From assembly GCF_963455315.2 (NCBI RefSeq), contig NW_027207353.1, positions 496,001 through 560,000 of the forward strand: 64,000 nucleotides of DNA, given 5' to 3'. Position 1 is the stretch's first letter. Each line of letters starts with the position of its first letter. Both the position numbers and the translations under genes were made by a program. This DNA comes from Globicephala melas. Lineage: Eukaryota; Chordata; Mammalia; Artiodactyla; Delphinidae. A model generated the notes under the pieces. The model saw only the letters and a list, made by a program, of their open reading frames with translations. It was not told the origin of the DNA and searched no databases. Of this stretch, positions 10,962-24,744 are shown piece by piece.

Positions 10962-12340
10962 ATGCAGGGCAGAGGCCACCGCCTCCTGGAAGCTGCAGCA
11001 CGCCTCCGCTTCTGCACGGCAAATCAGGGCCTTACTTCCAGGCACGGGTTCACGCTGGGTGTGCCGGGAGCCACACAGCGTGCTAAGAGGCTGACTCTCT
11101 CCTCCAGCGGAGTGACTTCAGGTACGAGGGCGGGCCTCGCAGTGTTCCAAGCACAGCGTTCTCTCATGGCAGCTCACACAAGGGCCATGACAGAGTCTTC
11201 CTGGGCACTTGGCACTCACCAGCCATGCTGTCCTGAGGGCGTTCGAGGGCTCCGGAGATGTAGCGCTCCTCAAGGAACGCGCAGGGTGTGGTTGCCCAGC
11301 ACCCGGCACGCTCAGGGGTCCTCCGAGGGAATCAACCAGTGGACCTCGACGTTGCTCAGCCGGCCCACAGGTGTCTGTCTGGAGGCACTCAGTGGCCTTG
11401 GAGGGAAAATGATGCACACCCGTGGGGCCTAGGAGTCCCCGGACGTGTACTTCCTTTAAAGCAAAGCGACTACGAACTCCTGGAAAGAGCTGCATGCCTC
11501 CCTTTCTGCACGGCTACTCAGAGCCTAACCTGGAGGCGAGTTCTCACGTTGAGGTTCCCTTTAGCTCTAGAGCCTGTCATGCGGACCGCCACCGCGGCCA
11601 CGGAAGCCCCTGGTTGAGAGAGAGCAAACTCACAATTTTCCCCGAAGCATTCTTCCAGGGCTCACTGGCCTGTCGGGAGCCGGGAATGTCAGGGAGCTTC
11701 AGGGCAGGCATGAATGCCGCCCTCCAAATGGGAAAGCAGGGCTAGTTCCAGCAGGCCCCCGTTTTCATGGGCGCACTCAGCGTACATCCCCGTGGTTTCT
11801 AAGGCGTCCCAAGAGACACCGGTTGCCCTGTGTTTCCTTCCCTGAGTCAACTTATCGAAGTAGGGAGTCCCGCATCCAGCGAACGGTCTCAACCAAGGAA
11901 CGCCGTAGCTGCTCCTCTGGGCCTGGGGCTGCCGGCGGTGCCAAAGAAGGAACAGGACTTGCATGGCAGTAAGAACCCAAGCCGCCGTCCTCTAGGAGGC
12001 ACGGTGCCTTCAGTCAGGAGGTCCTGGATGGAATGCGAAGACGAGGGTTACTCTGAGCGCAGCTCCGATTGGGGCAACGCGTAAGACCTCCGCGCCATGT
12101 GGCATGTGCCAGAACGGTGTTCGTGAACGTGTGCGAGTGCTGAGGAAACCAAGCTGCTCCAAAAGAGAGGGCAGTGCGTTTCCCTACGCTCGGCGTGCGC
12201 AGAGGGGCTCTAAAGGGCTACGGGCCCGGATGTTGCTTAGCAGACCCAGGTGCGCCTGGGGTTACTCAGTGTTCCTGCCGGGAACAGGGTGCCCCGGCTA
12301 GCCTCCCAGGTGTCCAGAAAGCTGTGCTGCCGTTCAAGGT
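10962..12340 (+). repeat. Satellite monomer M9
   Basis: State: 7G 378G 434G 512C, junction A, with 561A and 812G. Same as M28; M26 adds 154C. Confidence 0.95.
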
Positions 12341-13718
12341 ATGCAGGGCAGAGGCCACCGCCTCCTGGAAGCTGCAGCACGCCTCCGCTTCTGCACGGCA
12401 AATCAGGGCCTTACTTCCAGGCACGGGTTCACGCTGGGTGTGCCGGGAGCCACACAGCGTGCTAAGAGGCTGACTCTCTCCTCCAGCGGAGTGCCTTCAG
12501 GTACGAGGGCGGGCCTCGCAGTGTTCCAAGCACAGCGTTCTCTCATGGCAGCTCACACAAGGGCCATGACAGAGTCTTCCTGGGCACTTGGCACTCACCA
12601 GCCATGCTGTCCTGAGGGCGTTCGAGGGCTCCGGAGATGTAGCGCTCCTCAAGGAACGCGCAGGGTGTGGTTGCCCAGCACCCGGCACGCTCAGGGGTCC
12701 TCCGAGGGAATCAACCAGTGGACCTCGACGTTGCTCAGCCGGCCCACAGGTGTCTGTCTGGAGGCACTCAGTGGCCTTGGAGGGAAAATGATGCACACCC
12801 GTGGGGCCTAGGAGTCCCCGGACGTGTACTTCCTTTAAAGCAAAGCGACTACGAACTCCTGGAAAGAGCTGCATGCCTCCCTTTCTGCACGGCTACTCAG
12901 GGCCTAACCTGGAGGCGAGTTCTCACGTTGAGGTTCCCTTTAGCTCTAGAGCCTGTCATGCGGACCGCCACCGCGGCCACGGAAGCCCCTGGTTGAGAGA
13001 GAGCAAACTCACAATTTTCCCCGAAGCATTCTTCCAGGGCTCACTGGCCTGTCGGGAGCCGGGAATGTCAGGGAGCTTCAGGGCAGGCATGAATGCCGCC
13101 CTCCAAATGGGAAAGCAGGGCTAGTTCCAGCAGGCCCCCGTTTTCATGGGCACACTCAGCGTACATCCCCGTGGTTTCTAAGGCGTCCCAAGAGACACCG
13201 GTTGCCCTGTGTTTCCTTCCCTGAGTCAACTTATCGAAGTAGGGAGTCCCGCATCCAGCGAACGGTCTCAACCAAGGAACGCCGTAGCTGCTCCTCTGGG
13301 CCTGGGGCTGCCGGCGGTGCCAAAGAAGGAACAGGACTTGCATGGCAGTAAGAACCCAAGCCGCCGTCCTCTAGGAGGCACGGTGCCTTCAGTCAGGAGG
13401 TCCTGGATGGAATGCGAAGACGAGGGTTACTCTGAGCGCAGCTCCGATTGGGGCAACGCGTAAGACCTCCGCGCCATGTGGCATGTGCCAGAACGGTGTT
13501 CGTGAACGTGTGCGAGTGCTGAGGAAACCAAGCTGCTCCAAAAGAGAGGGCAGTGCGTTTCCCTACGCTCGGCGTGCGCAGAGGGGCTCTAAAGGGCTAC
13601 GGGCCCGGATGTTGCTTAGCAGACCCAGGTGCGCCTGGGGTTACTCAGTGTTCCTGCCGGGAACAGGGTGCCCCGGCTAGCCTCCCAGGTGTGCTAAAGC
13701 TGTGCTGCCGTTCAAGGT
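12341..13718 (+). repeat. Satellite monomer M10
   Basis: State: 7G 378G 434G 512C, junction B, with 154C. Like M15 and M21 but without their change at offset 1338. Confidence 0.95.
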
Positions 13719-15096
13719 ATGCAGGGCAGAGGCCACCGCCTCCTGGAAGCTGCAGCACGCCTCCGCTTCTGCACGGCAAATCAGGGCCTTACTTCCAGGC
13801 ACGGGTTCACGCTGGGTGTGCCGGGAGCCACACAGCGTGCTAAGAGGCTGACTCTCTCCTCCAGCGGAGTGACTTCAGGTACGAGGGCGGGCCTCGCAGT
13901 GTTCCAAGCACAGCGTTCTCTCATGGCAGCTCACACAAGGGCCATGACAGAGTCTTCCTGGGCACTTGGCACTCACCAGCCATGCTGTCCTGAGGGCGTT
14001 CGAGGGCTCCGGAGATGTAGCGCTCCTCAAGGAACGCGCAGGGTGTGGTTGCCCAGCACCCGGCACGCTCAGGGGTCCTCCGAGGGAATCAACCAATGGA
14101 CCTCGACGTTGCTCAGCCGGCCCACAGGTGTCTGTCTGGAGGCACTCAGTGACCTTGGAGGGAAAATGATGCACACCCGTGGGGCCTAGGAGTCCCCGGA
14201 CGTGTACTTCCTTTAAAGCAAAGCGACTAAGAACTCCTGGAAAGAGCTGCATGCCTCCCTTTCTGCACGGCTACTCAGGGCCTAACCTGGAGGCGAGTTC
14301 TCACGTTGAGGTTCCCTTTAGCTCTAGAGCCTGTCATGCGGACCGCCACCGCGGCCACGGAAGCCCCTGGTTGAGAGAGAGCAAACTCACAATTTTCCCC
14401 GAAGCATTCTTCCAGGGCTCACTGGCCTGTCGGGAGCCGGGAATGTCAGGGAGCTTCAGGGCAGGCATGAATGCCGCCCTCCAAATGGGAAAGCAGGGCT
14501 AGTTCCAGCAGGCCCCCGTTTTCATGGGCACACTCAGCGTACATCCCCGTGGTTTCTAAGGCGTCCCAAGAGACACCGGTTGCCCTGTGTTTCCTTCCCT
14601 GAGTCAACTTATCGAAGTAGGGAGTCCCGCATCCAGCGAACGGTCTCAACCAAGGAACGCCGTAGCTGCTCCTCTGGGCCTGGGGCTGCCGGCGGTGCCA
14701 AAGAAGGAACAGGACTTGCATGGCAGTAAGAACCCAAGCCGCCGTCCTCTAGGAGGCACGGTGCCTTCAGTCAGGAGGTCCTGGATGGAATGCGAAGACG
14801 AGGGTTACTCTGAGCGCAGCTCCGATTGGGGCAACGCGTAAGACCTCCGCGCCATGTGGCATGTGCCAGAACGGTGTTCGTGAACGTGTGCGAGTGCTGA
14901 GGAAACCAAGCTGCTCCAAAAGAGAGGGCAGTGCGTTTCCCTACGCTCGGCGTGCGCAGAGGGGCTCTAAAGGGCTACGGGCCCGGATGTTGCTTAGCAG
15001 ACCCAGGTGCGCCTGGGGTTACTCAGTGTTCCTGCCGGGAACAGGGTGCCCCGGCTAGCCTCCCAGGTGTGCTAAAGCTGTGCTGCCGTTCAAGGT
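13719..15096 (+). repeat. Satellite monomer M11
   Basis: State: 7G 378A 434A 512A, junction B. Same as M12 and M18. Confidence 0.95.
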
Positions 15097-16474
15097 ATGC
15101 AGGGCAGAGGCCACCGCCTCCTGGAAGCTGCAGCACGCCTCCGCTTCTGCACGGCAAATCAGGGCCTTACTTCCAGGCACGGGTTCACGCTGGGTGTGCC
15201 GGGAGCCACACAGCGTGCTAAGAGGCTGACTCTCTCCTCCAGCGGAGTGACTTCAGGTACGAGGGCGGGCCTCGCAGTGTTCCAAGCACAGCGTTCTCTC
15301 ATGGCAGCTCACACAAGGGCCATGACAGAGTCTTCCTGGGCACTTGGCACTCACCAGCCATGCTGTCCTGAGGGCGTTCGAGGGCTCCGGAGATGTAGCG
15401 CTCCTCAAGGAACGCGCAGGGTGTGGTTGCCCAGCACCCGGCACGCTCAGGGGTCCTCCGAGGGAATCAACCAATGGACCTCGACGTTGCTCAGCCGGCC
15501 CACAGGTGTCTGTCTGGAGGCACTCAGTGACCTTGGAGGGAAAATGATGCACACCCGTGGGGCCTAGGAGTCCCCGGACGTGTACTTCCTTTAAAGCAAA
15601 GCGACTAAGAACTCCTGGAAAGAGCTGCATGCCTCCCTTTCTGCACGGCTACTCAGGGCCTAACCTGGAGGCGAGTTCTCACGTTGAGGTTCCCTTTAGC
15701 TCTAGAGCCTGTCATGCGGACCGCCACCGCGGCCACGGAAGCCCCTGGTTGAGAGAGAGCAAACTCACAATTTTCCCCGAAGCATTCTTCCAGGGCTCAC
15801 TGGCCTGTCGGGAGCCGGGAATGTCAGGGAGCTTCAGGGCAGGCATGAATGCCGCCCTCCAAATGGGAAAGCAGGGCTAGTTCCAGCAGGCCCCCGTTTT
15901 CATGGGCACACTCAGCGTACATCCCCGTGGTTTCTAAGGCGTCCCAAGAGACACCGGTTGCCCTGTGTTTCCTTCCCTGAGTCAACTTATCGAAGTAGGG
16001 AGTCCCGCATCCAGCGAACGGTCTCAACCAAGGAACGCCGTAGCTGCTCCTCTGGGCCTGGGGCTGCCGGCGGTGCCAAAGAAGGAACAGGACTTGCATG
16101 GCAGTAAGAACCCAAGCCGCCGTCCTCTAGGAGGCACGGTGCCTTCAGTCAGGAGGTCCTGGATGGAATGCGAAGACGAGGGTTACTCTGAGCGCAGCTC
16201 CGATTGGGGCAACGCGTAAGACCTCCGCGCCATGTGGCATGTGCCAGAACGGTGTTCGTGAACGTGTGCGAGTGCTGAGGAAACCAAGCTGCTCCAAAAG
16301 AGAGGGCAGTGCGTTTCCCTACGCTCGGCGTGCGCAGAGGGGCTCTAAAGGGCTACGGGCCCGGATGTTGCTTAGCAGACCCAGGTGCGCCTGGGGTTAC
16401 TCAGTGTTCCTGCCGGGAACAGGGTGCCCCGGCTAGCCTCCCAGGTGTGCTAAAGCTGTGCTGCCGTTCAAGGT
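15097..16474 (+). repeat. Satellite monomer M12
   Basis: State: 7G 378A 434A 512A, junction B. First unit of the block M12-M16 that recurs as M18-M22. Confidence 0.95.
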
Positions 16475-17853
16475 ATGCAGAGCAGAGGCCACCGCCTCCT
16501 GGAAGCTGCAGCACGCCTCCGCTTCTGCACGGCAAATCAGGGCCTTACTTCCAGGCACGGGTTCACGCTGGGTGTGCCGGGAGCCACACAGCGTGCTAAG
16601 AGGCTGACTCTCTCCTCCAGCGGAGTGACTTCAGGTACGAGGGCGGGCCTCGCAGTGTTCCAAGCACAGCGTTCTCTCATGGCAGCTCACACAAGGGCCA
16701 TGACAGAGTCTTCCTGGGCACTTGGCACTCACCAGCCATGCTGTCCTGAGGGCGTTCGAGGGCTCCGGAGATGTAGCGCTCCTCAAGGAACGCGCAGGGT
16801 GTGGTTGCCCAGCACCCGGCACGCTCAGGGGTCCTCCGAGGGAATCAACCAATGGACCTCGACGTTGCTCAGCCGGCCCACAGGTGTCTGTCTGGAGGCA
16901 CTCAGTGACCTTGGAGGGAAAATGATGCACACCCGTGGGGCCTAGGAGTCCCCGGACGTGTACTTCCTTTAAAGCAAAGCGACTAAGAACTCCTGGAAAG
17001 AGCTGCATGCCTCCCTTTCTGCACGGCTACTCAGGGCCTAACCTGGAGGCGAGTTCTCACGTTGAGGTTCCCTTTAGCTCTAGAGCCTGTCATGCGGACC
17101 GCCACCGCGGCCACGGAAGCCCCTGGTTGAGAGAGAGCAAACTCACAATTTTCCCCGAAGCATTCTTCCAGGGCTCACTGGCCTGTCGGGAGCCGGGAAT
17201 GTCAGGGAGCTTCAAGGCAGGCATGAATGCCGCCCTCCAAATGGGAAAGCAGGGCTAGTTCCAGCAGGCCCCCGTTTTCATGGGCACACTCAGCGTACAT
17301 CCCCGTGGTTTCTAAGGCGTCCCAAGAGACACCGGTTGCCCTGTGTTTCCTTCCCTGAGTCAACTTATCGAAGTAGGGAGTCCCGCATCCAGCGAACGGT
17401 CTCAACCAAGGAACGCCGTAGCTGCTCCTCTGGGCCTGGGGCTGCCGGCGGTGCCAAAGAAGGAACAGGACTTGCATGGCAGTAAGAACCCAAGCCGCCG
17501 TCCTCTAGGAGGCACGGTGCCTTCAGTCAGGAGGTCCTGGATGGAATGCGAAGACGAGGGTTACTCTGAGCGCAGCTCCGATTGGGGCAACGCGTAAGAC
17601 CTCCGCGCCATGTGGCATGTGCCAGAACGGTGTTCGTGAACGTGTGCGAGTGCTGAGGAAACCAAGCTGCTCCAAAAGAGAGGGCAGTGCGTTTCCCTAC
17701 GCTCGGCGTGCGCAGAGGGGCTCTAAAGGGCTACGGGCCCGGATGTTGCTTAGCAGACCCAGGTGCGCCTGGGGTTACTCAGTGTTCCTGCCGGGAACAG
17801 GGTGCCCCGGCTAGCCTCCCAGGTGTCCAGAAAGCTGTGCTGCCGTTCAAGGT
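16475..17853 (+). repeat. Satellite monomer M13
   Basis: State: 7A 378A 434A 512A, junction A, with 741A. Same as M19 and M33. Confidence 0.95.
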
Positions 17854-19232
17854 ATGCAGGGCAGAGGCCACCGCCTCCTGGAAGCTGCAGCACGCCTCCG
17901 CTTCTGCACGGCAAATCAGGGCCTTACTTCCAGGCACGGGTTCACGCTGGGTGTGCCGGGAGCCACACAGCGTGCTAAGAGGCTGACTCTCTCCTCCAGC
18001 GGAGTGACTTCAGGTACGAGGGCGGGCCTCGCAGTGTTCCAAGCACAGCGTTCTCTCATGGCAGCTCACACAAGGGCCATGACAGAGTCTTCCTGGGCAC
18101 TTGGCACTCACCAGCCATGCTGTCCTGAGGGCGTTCGAGGGCTCCGGAGATGTAGCGCTCCTCAAGGAACGCGCAGGGTGTGGTTGCCCAGCACCCGGCA
18201 CGCTCAGGGGTCCTCCGAGGGAATCAACCAATGGACCTCGACGTTGCTCAGCCGGCCCACAGGTGTCTGTCTGGAGGCACTCAGTGACCTTGGAGGGAAA
18301 ATGATGCACACCCGTGGGGCCTAGGAGTCCCCGGACGTGTACTTCCTTTAAAGCAAAGCGACTAAGAACTCCTGGAAAGAGCTGCATGCCTCCCTTTCTG
18401 CACGGCTACTCAGGGCCTAACCTGGAGGCGAGTTCTCACGTTGAGGTTCCCTTTAGCTCTAGAGCCTGTCATGCGGACCGCCACCGCGGCCACGGAAGCC
18501 CCTGGTTGAGAGAGAGCAAACTCACAATTTTCCCCGAAGCATTCTTCCAGGGCTCACTGGCCTGTCGGGAGCCGGGAATGTCAGGGAGCTTCAGGGCAGG
18601 CATGAATGCCGCCCTCCAAATGGGAAAGCAGGGCTAGTTCCAGCAGGCCCCCGTTTTCATGGGCACACTCAGCGTACATCCCCGTGGTTTCTAAGGCGTC
18701 CCAAGAGACACCGGTTGCCCTGTGTTTCCTTCCCTGAGTCAACTTATCGAAGTAGGGAGTCCCGCATCCAGCGAACGGTCTCAACCAAGGAACGCCGTAG
18801 CTGCTCCTCTGGGCCTGGGGCTGCCGGCGGTGCCAAAGAAGGAACAGGACTTGCATGGCAGTAAGAACCCAAGCCGCCGTCCTCTAGGAGGCACGGTGCC
18901 TTCAGTCAGGAGGTCCTGGATGGAATGCGAAGACGAGGGTTACTCTGAGCGCAGCTCCGATTGGGGCAACGCGTAAGACCTCCGCGCCATGTGGCATGTG
19001 CCAGAACGGTGTTCGTGAACGTGTGCGAGTGCTGAGGAAACCAAGCTGCTCCAAAAGAGAGGGCAGTGCGTTTCCCTACGCTCGGCGTGCGCAGAGGGGC
19101 TCTAAAGGGCTACGGGCCCGGATGTTGCTTAGCAGACCCAGGTGCGCCTGGGGTTACTCAGTGTTCCTGCCGGGAACAGGGTGCCCCGGCTAGCCTCCCA
19201 GGTGTCCAGAAAGCTGTGCTGCCGTTCAAGGT
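17854..19232 (+). repeat. Satellite monomer M14
   Basis: State: 7G 378A 434A 512A, junction A. Only M20 has the same state. Confidence 0.95.
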
Positions 19233-20610
19233 ATGCAGGGCAGAGGCCACCGCCTCCTGGAAGCTGCAGCACGCCTCCGCTTCTGCACGGCAAATCAGGG
19301 CCTTACTTCCAGGCACGGGTTCACGCTGGGTGTGCCGGGAGCCACACAGCGTGCTAAGAGGCTGACTCTCTCCTCCAGCGGAGTGCCTTCAGGTACGAGG
19401 GCGGGCCTCGCAGTGTTCCAAGCACAGCGTTCTCTCATGGCAGCTCACACAAGGGCCATGACAGAGTCTTCCTGGGCACTTGGCACTCACCAGCCATGCT
19501 GTCCTGAGGGCGTTCGAGGGCTCCGGAGATGTAGCGCTCCTCAAGGAACGCGCAGGGTGTGGTTGCCCAGCACCCGGCACGCTCAGGGGTCCTCCGAGGG
19601 AATCAACCAGTGGACCTCGACGTTGCTCAGCCGGCCCACAGGTGTCTGTCTGGAGGCACTCAGTGGCCTTGGAGGGAAAATGATGCACACCCGTGGGGCC
19701 TAGGAGTCCCCGGACGTGTACTTCCTTTAAAGCAAAGCGACTACGAACTCCTGGAAAGAGCTGCATGCCTCCCTTTCTGCACGGCTACTCAGGGCCTAAC
19801 CTGGAGGCGAGTTCTCACGTTGAGGTTCCCTTTAGCTCTAGAGCCTGTCATGCGGACCGCCACCGCGGCCACGGAAGCCCCTGGTTGAGAGAGAGCAAAC
19901 TCACAATTTTCCCCGAAGCATTCTTCCAGGGCTCACTGGCCTGTCGGGAGCCGGGAATGTCAGGGAGCTTCAGGGCAGGCATGAATGCCGCCCTCCAAAT
20001 GGGAAAGCAGGGCTAGTTCCAGCAGGCCCCCGTTTTCATGGGCACACTCAGCGTACATCCCCGTGGTTTCTAAGGCGTCCCAAGAGACACCGGTTGCCCT
20101 GTGTTTCCTTCCCTGAGTCAACTTATCGAAGTAGGGAGTCCCGCATCCAGCGAACGGTCTCAACCAAGGAACGCCGTAGCTGCTCCTCTGGGCCTGGGGC
20201 TGCCGGCGGTGCCAAAGAAGGAACAGGACTTGCATGGCAGTAAGAACCCAAGCCGCCGTCCTCTAGGAGGCACGGTGCCTTCAGTCAGGAGGTCCTGGAT
20301 GGAATGCGAAGACGAGGGTTACTCTGAGCGCAGCTCCGATTGGGGCAACGCGTAAGACCTCCGCGCCATGTGGCATGTGCCAGAACGGTGTTCGTGAACG
20401 TGTGCGAGTGCTGAGGAAACCAAGCTGCTCCAAAAGAGAGGGCAGTGCGTTTCCCTACGCTCGGCGTGCGCAGAGGGGCTCTAAAGGGCTACGGGCCCGG
20501 ATGTTGCTTAGCAGACCCAGGTGCGCCTGGGGTTACTCAGTGTTCCTGCCGGGAACAGGGTGCCCCGGCCAGCCTCCCAGGTGTGCTAAAGCTGTGCTGC
20601 CGTTCAAGGT
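19233..20610 (+). repeat. Satellite monomer M15
   Basis: State: 7G 378G 434G 512C, junction B, with 154C. T-to-C at 20570 (offset 1338) is shared only with M21; it removes a GCTAGC palindrome and a TAG stop. Confidence 0.95.
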
Positions 20611-21988
20611 ATGCAGAGCCGAGGCCACCGCCTCCTGGAAGCTGCAGCACGCCTCCGCTTCTGCACGGCAAATCAGGGCCTTACTTCCAGGCACGGGTTC
20701 ACGCTGGGTGTGCCGGGAGCCACACAGCGTGCTAAGAGGCTGACTCTCTCCTCCAGCGGAGTGACTTCAGGTACGAGGGCGGGCCTCGCAGTGTTCCAAG
20801 CACAGCGTTCTCTCATGGCAGCTCACACAAGGGCCATGACAGAGTCTTCCTGGGCACTTGGCACTCACCAGCCATGCTGTCCTGAGGGCGTTCGAGGGCT
20901 CCGGAGATGTAGCGCTCCTCAAGGAACGCGCAGGGTGTGGTTGCCCAGCACCCGGCACGCTCAGGGGTCCTCCGAGGGAATCAACCAATGGACCTCGACG
21001 TTGCTCAGCCGGCCCACAGGTGTCTGTCTGGAGGCACTCAGTGACCTTGGAGGGAAAATGATGCACACCCGTGGGGCCTAGGAGTCCCCGGACGTGTACT
21101 TCCTTTAAAGCAAAGCGACTAAGAACTCCTGGAAAGAGCTGCATGCCTCCCTTTCTGCACGGCTACTCAGGGCCTAACCTGGAGGCGAGTTCTCACGTTG
21201 AGGTTCCCTTTAGCTCTAGAGCCTGTCATGCGGACCGCCACCGCGGCCACGGAAGCCCCTGGTTGAGAGAGAGCAAACTCACAATTTTCCCCGAAGCATT
21301 CTTCCAGGGCTCACTGGCCTGTCGGGAGCCGGGAATGTCAGGGAGCTTCAGGGCAGGCATGAATGCCGCCCTCCAAATGGGAAAGCAGGGCTAGTTCCAG
21401 CAGGCCCCCGTTTTCATGGGCACACTCAGCGTACATCCCCGTGGTTTCTAAGGCGTCCCAAGAGACACCGGTTGCCCTGTGTTTCCTTCCCTGAGTCAAC
21501 TTATCGAAGTAGGGAGTCCCGCATCCAGCGAACGGTCTCAACCAAGGAACGCCGTAGCTGCTCCTCTGGGCCTGGGGCTGCCGGCGGTGCCAAAGAAGGA
21601 ACAGGACTTGCATGGCAGTAAGAACCCAAGCCGCCGTCCTCTAGGAGGCACGGTGCCTTCAGTCAGGAGGTCCTGGATGGAATGCGAAGACGAGGGTTAC
21701 TCTGAGCGCAGCTCCGATTGGGGCAACGCGTAAGACCTCCGCGCCATGTGGCATGTGCCAGAACGGTGTTCGTGAACGTGTGCGAGTGCTGAGGAAACCA
21801 AGCTGCTCCAAAAGAGAGGGCAGTGCGTTTCCCTACGCTCGGCGTGCGCAGAGGGGCTCTAAAGGGCTACGGGCCCGGATGTTGCTTAGCAGACCCAGGT
21901 GCGCCTGGGGTTACTCAGTGTTCCTGCCGGGAACAGGGTGCCCCGGCTAGCCTCCCAGGTGTGCTAAAGCTGTGCTGCCGTTCAAGGT
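20611..21988 (+). repeat. Satellite monomer M16
   Basis: State: 7A 378A 434A 512A, junction B. Private A-to-C at 20620, which creates a new CpG; its six-unit counterpart M22 lacks it. Confidence 0.95.
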
Positions 21989-23366
21989 ATGCAGAGCAGA
22001 GGCCACCGCCTCCTGGAAGCTGCAGCACGCCTCCGCTTCTGCACGGCAAATCAGGGCCTTACTTCCAGGCACGGGTTCACGCTGGGTGTGCCGGGAGCCA
22101 CACAGCGTGCTAAGAGGCTGACTCTCTCCTCCAGCGGAGTGACTTCAGGTACGAGGGCGGGCCTCGCAGTGTTCCAAGCACAGCGTTCTCTCATGGCAGC
22201 TCACACAAGGGCCATGACAGAGTCTTCCTGGGCACTTGGCACTCACCAGCCATGCTGTCCTGAGGGCGTTCGAGGGCTCCGGAGATGTAGCGCTCCTCAA
22301 GGAACGCGCAGGGTGTGGTTGCCCAGCACCCGGCACGCTCAGGGGTCCTCCGAGGGAATCAACCAATGGACCTCGACGTTGCTCAGCCGGCCCACAGGTG
22401 TCTGTCTGGAGGCACTCAGTGACCTTGGAGGGAAAATGATGCACACCCGTGGGGCCTAGGAGTCCCCGGACGTGTACTTCCTTTAAAGCAAAGCGACTAA
22501 GAACTCCTGGAAAGAGCTGCATGCCTCCCTTTCTGCACGGCTACTCAGGGCCTAACCTGGAGGCGAGTTCTCACGTTGAGGTTCCCTTTAGCTCTAGAGC
22601 CTGTCATGCGGACCGCCACCGCGGCCACGGAAGCCCCTGGTTGAGAGAGAGCAAACTCACAATTTTCCCCGAAGCATTCTTCCAGGGCTCACTGGCCTGT
22701 CGGGAGCCGGGAATGTCAGGGAGCTTCAGGGCAGGCATGAATGCCGCCCTCCAAATGGGAAAGCAGGGCTAGTTCCAGCAGGCCCCCGTTTTCATGGGCA
22801 CACTCAGCGTACATCCCCGTGGTTTCTAAGGCGTCCCAAGAGACACCGGTTGCCCTGTGTTTCCTTCCCTGAGTCAACTTATCGAAGTAGGGAGTCCCGC
22901 ATCCAGCGAACGGTCTCAACCAAGGAACGCCGTAGCTGCTCCTCTGGGCCTGGGGCTGCCGGCGGTGCCAAAGAAGGAACAGGACTTGCATGGCAGTAAG
23001 AACCCAAGCCGCCGTCCTCTAGGAGGCACGGTGCCTTCAGTCAGGAGGTCCTGGATGGAATGCGAAGACGAGGGTTACTCTGAGCGCAGCTCCGATTGGG
23101 GCAACGCGTAAGACCTCCGCGCCATGTGGCATGTGCCAGAACGGTGTTCGTGAACGTGTGCGAGTGCTGAGGAAACCAAGCTGCTCCAAAAGAGAGGGCA
23201 GTGCGTTTCCCTACGCTCGGCGTGCGCAGAGGGGCTCTAAAGGGCTACGGGCCCGGATGTTGCTTAGCAGACCCAGGTGCGCCTGGGGTTACTCAGTGTT
23301 CCTGCCGGGAACAGGGTGCCCCGGCTAGCCTCCCAGGTGTGCTAAAGCTGTGCTGCCGTTCAAGGT
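21989..23366 (+). repeat. Satellite monomer M17
   Basis: State: 7A 378A 434A 512A, junction B, no private change noticed. Same as M22 and M44-M46. Confidence 0.95.
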
Positions 23367-24744
23367 ATGCAGGGCAGAGGCCACCGCCTCCTGGAAGCTG
23401 CAGCACGCCTCCGCTTCTGCACGGCAAATCAGGGCCTTACTTCCAGGCACGGGTTCACGCTGGGTGTGCCGGGAGCCACACAGCGTGCTAAGAGGCTGAC
23501 TCTCTCCTCCAGCGGAGTGACTTCAGGTACGAGGGCGGGCCTCGCAGTGTTCCAAGCACAGCGTTCTCTCATGGCAGCTCACACAAGGGCCATGACAGAG
23601 TCTTCCTGGGCACTTGGCACTCACCAGCCATGCTGTCCTGAGGGCGTTCGAGGGCTCCGGAGATGTAGCGCTCCTCAAGGAACGCGCAGGGTGTGGTTGC
23701 CCAGCACCCGGCACGCTCAGGGGTCCTCCGAGGGAATCAACCAATGGACCTCGACGTTGCTCAGCCGGCCCACAGGTGTCTGTCTGGAGGCACTCAGTGA
23801 CCTTGGAGGGAAAATGATGCACACCCGTGGGGCCTAGGAGTCCCCGGACGTGTACTTCCTTTAAAGCAAAGCGACTAAGAACTCCTGGAAAGAGCTGCAT
23901 GCCTCCCTTTCTGCACGGCTACTCAGGGCCTAACCTGGAGGCGAGTTCTCACGTTGAGGTTCCCTTTAGCTCTAGAGCCTGTCATGCGGACCGCCACCGC
24001 GGCCACGGAAGCCCCTGGTTGAGAGAGAGCAAACTCACAATTTTCCCCGAAGCATTCTTCCAGGGCTCACTGGCCTGTCGGGAGCCGGGAATGTCAGGGA
24101 GCTTCAGGGCAGGCATGAATGCCGCCCTCCAAATGGGAAAGCAGGGCTAGTTCCAGCAGGCCCCCGTTTTCATGGGCACACTCAGCGTACATCCCCGTGG
24201 TTTCTAAGGCGTCCCAAGAGACACCGGTTGCCCTGTGTTTCCTTCCCTGAGTCAACTTATCGAAGTAGGGAGTCCCGCATCCAGCGAACGGTCTCAACCA
24301 AGGAACGCCGTAGCTGCTCCTCTGGGCCTGGGGCTGCCGGCGGTGCCAAAGAAGGAACAGGACTTGCATGGCAGTAAGAACCCAAGCCGCCGTCCTCTAG
24401 GAGGCACGGTGCCTTCAGTCAGGAGGTCCTGGATGGAATGCGAAGACGAGGGTTACTCTGAGCGCAGCTCCGATTGGGGCAACGCGTAAGACCTCCGCGC
24501 CATGTGGCATGTGCCAGAACGGTGTTCGTGAACGTGTGCGAGTGCTGAGGAAACCAAGCTGCTCCAAAAGAGAGGGCAGTGCGTTTCCCTACGCTCGGCG
24601 TGCGCAGAGGGGCTCTAAAGGGCTACGGGCCCGGATGTTGCTTAGCAGACCCAGGTGCGCCTGGGGTTACTCAGTGTTCCTGCCGGGAACAGGGTGCCCC
24701 GGCTAGCCTCCCAGGTGTGCTAAAGCTGTGCTGCCGTTCAAGGT
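23367..24744 (+). repeat. Satellite monomer M18
   Basis: State: 7G 378A 434A 512A, junction B. Counterpart of M12, 8,270 bp upstream. Confidence 0.95.

Noticed and set aside
20375..20743. Longer 122-residue open frames in M15, M21, M36 and M41
   Set aside because: They arise from single T-to-C changes at 20570 and 28840 that remove a TAG, or from the one-base deletion in M36 and M41. They mark copies but do not suggest coding.
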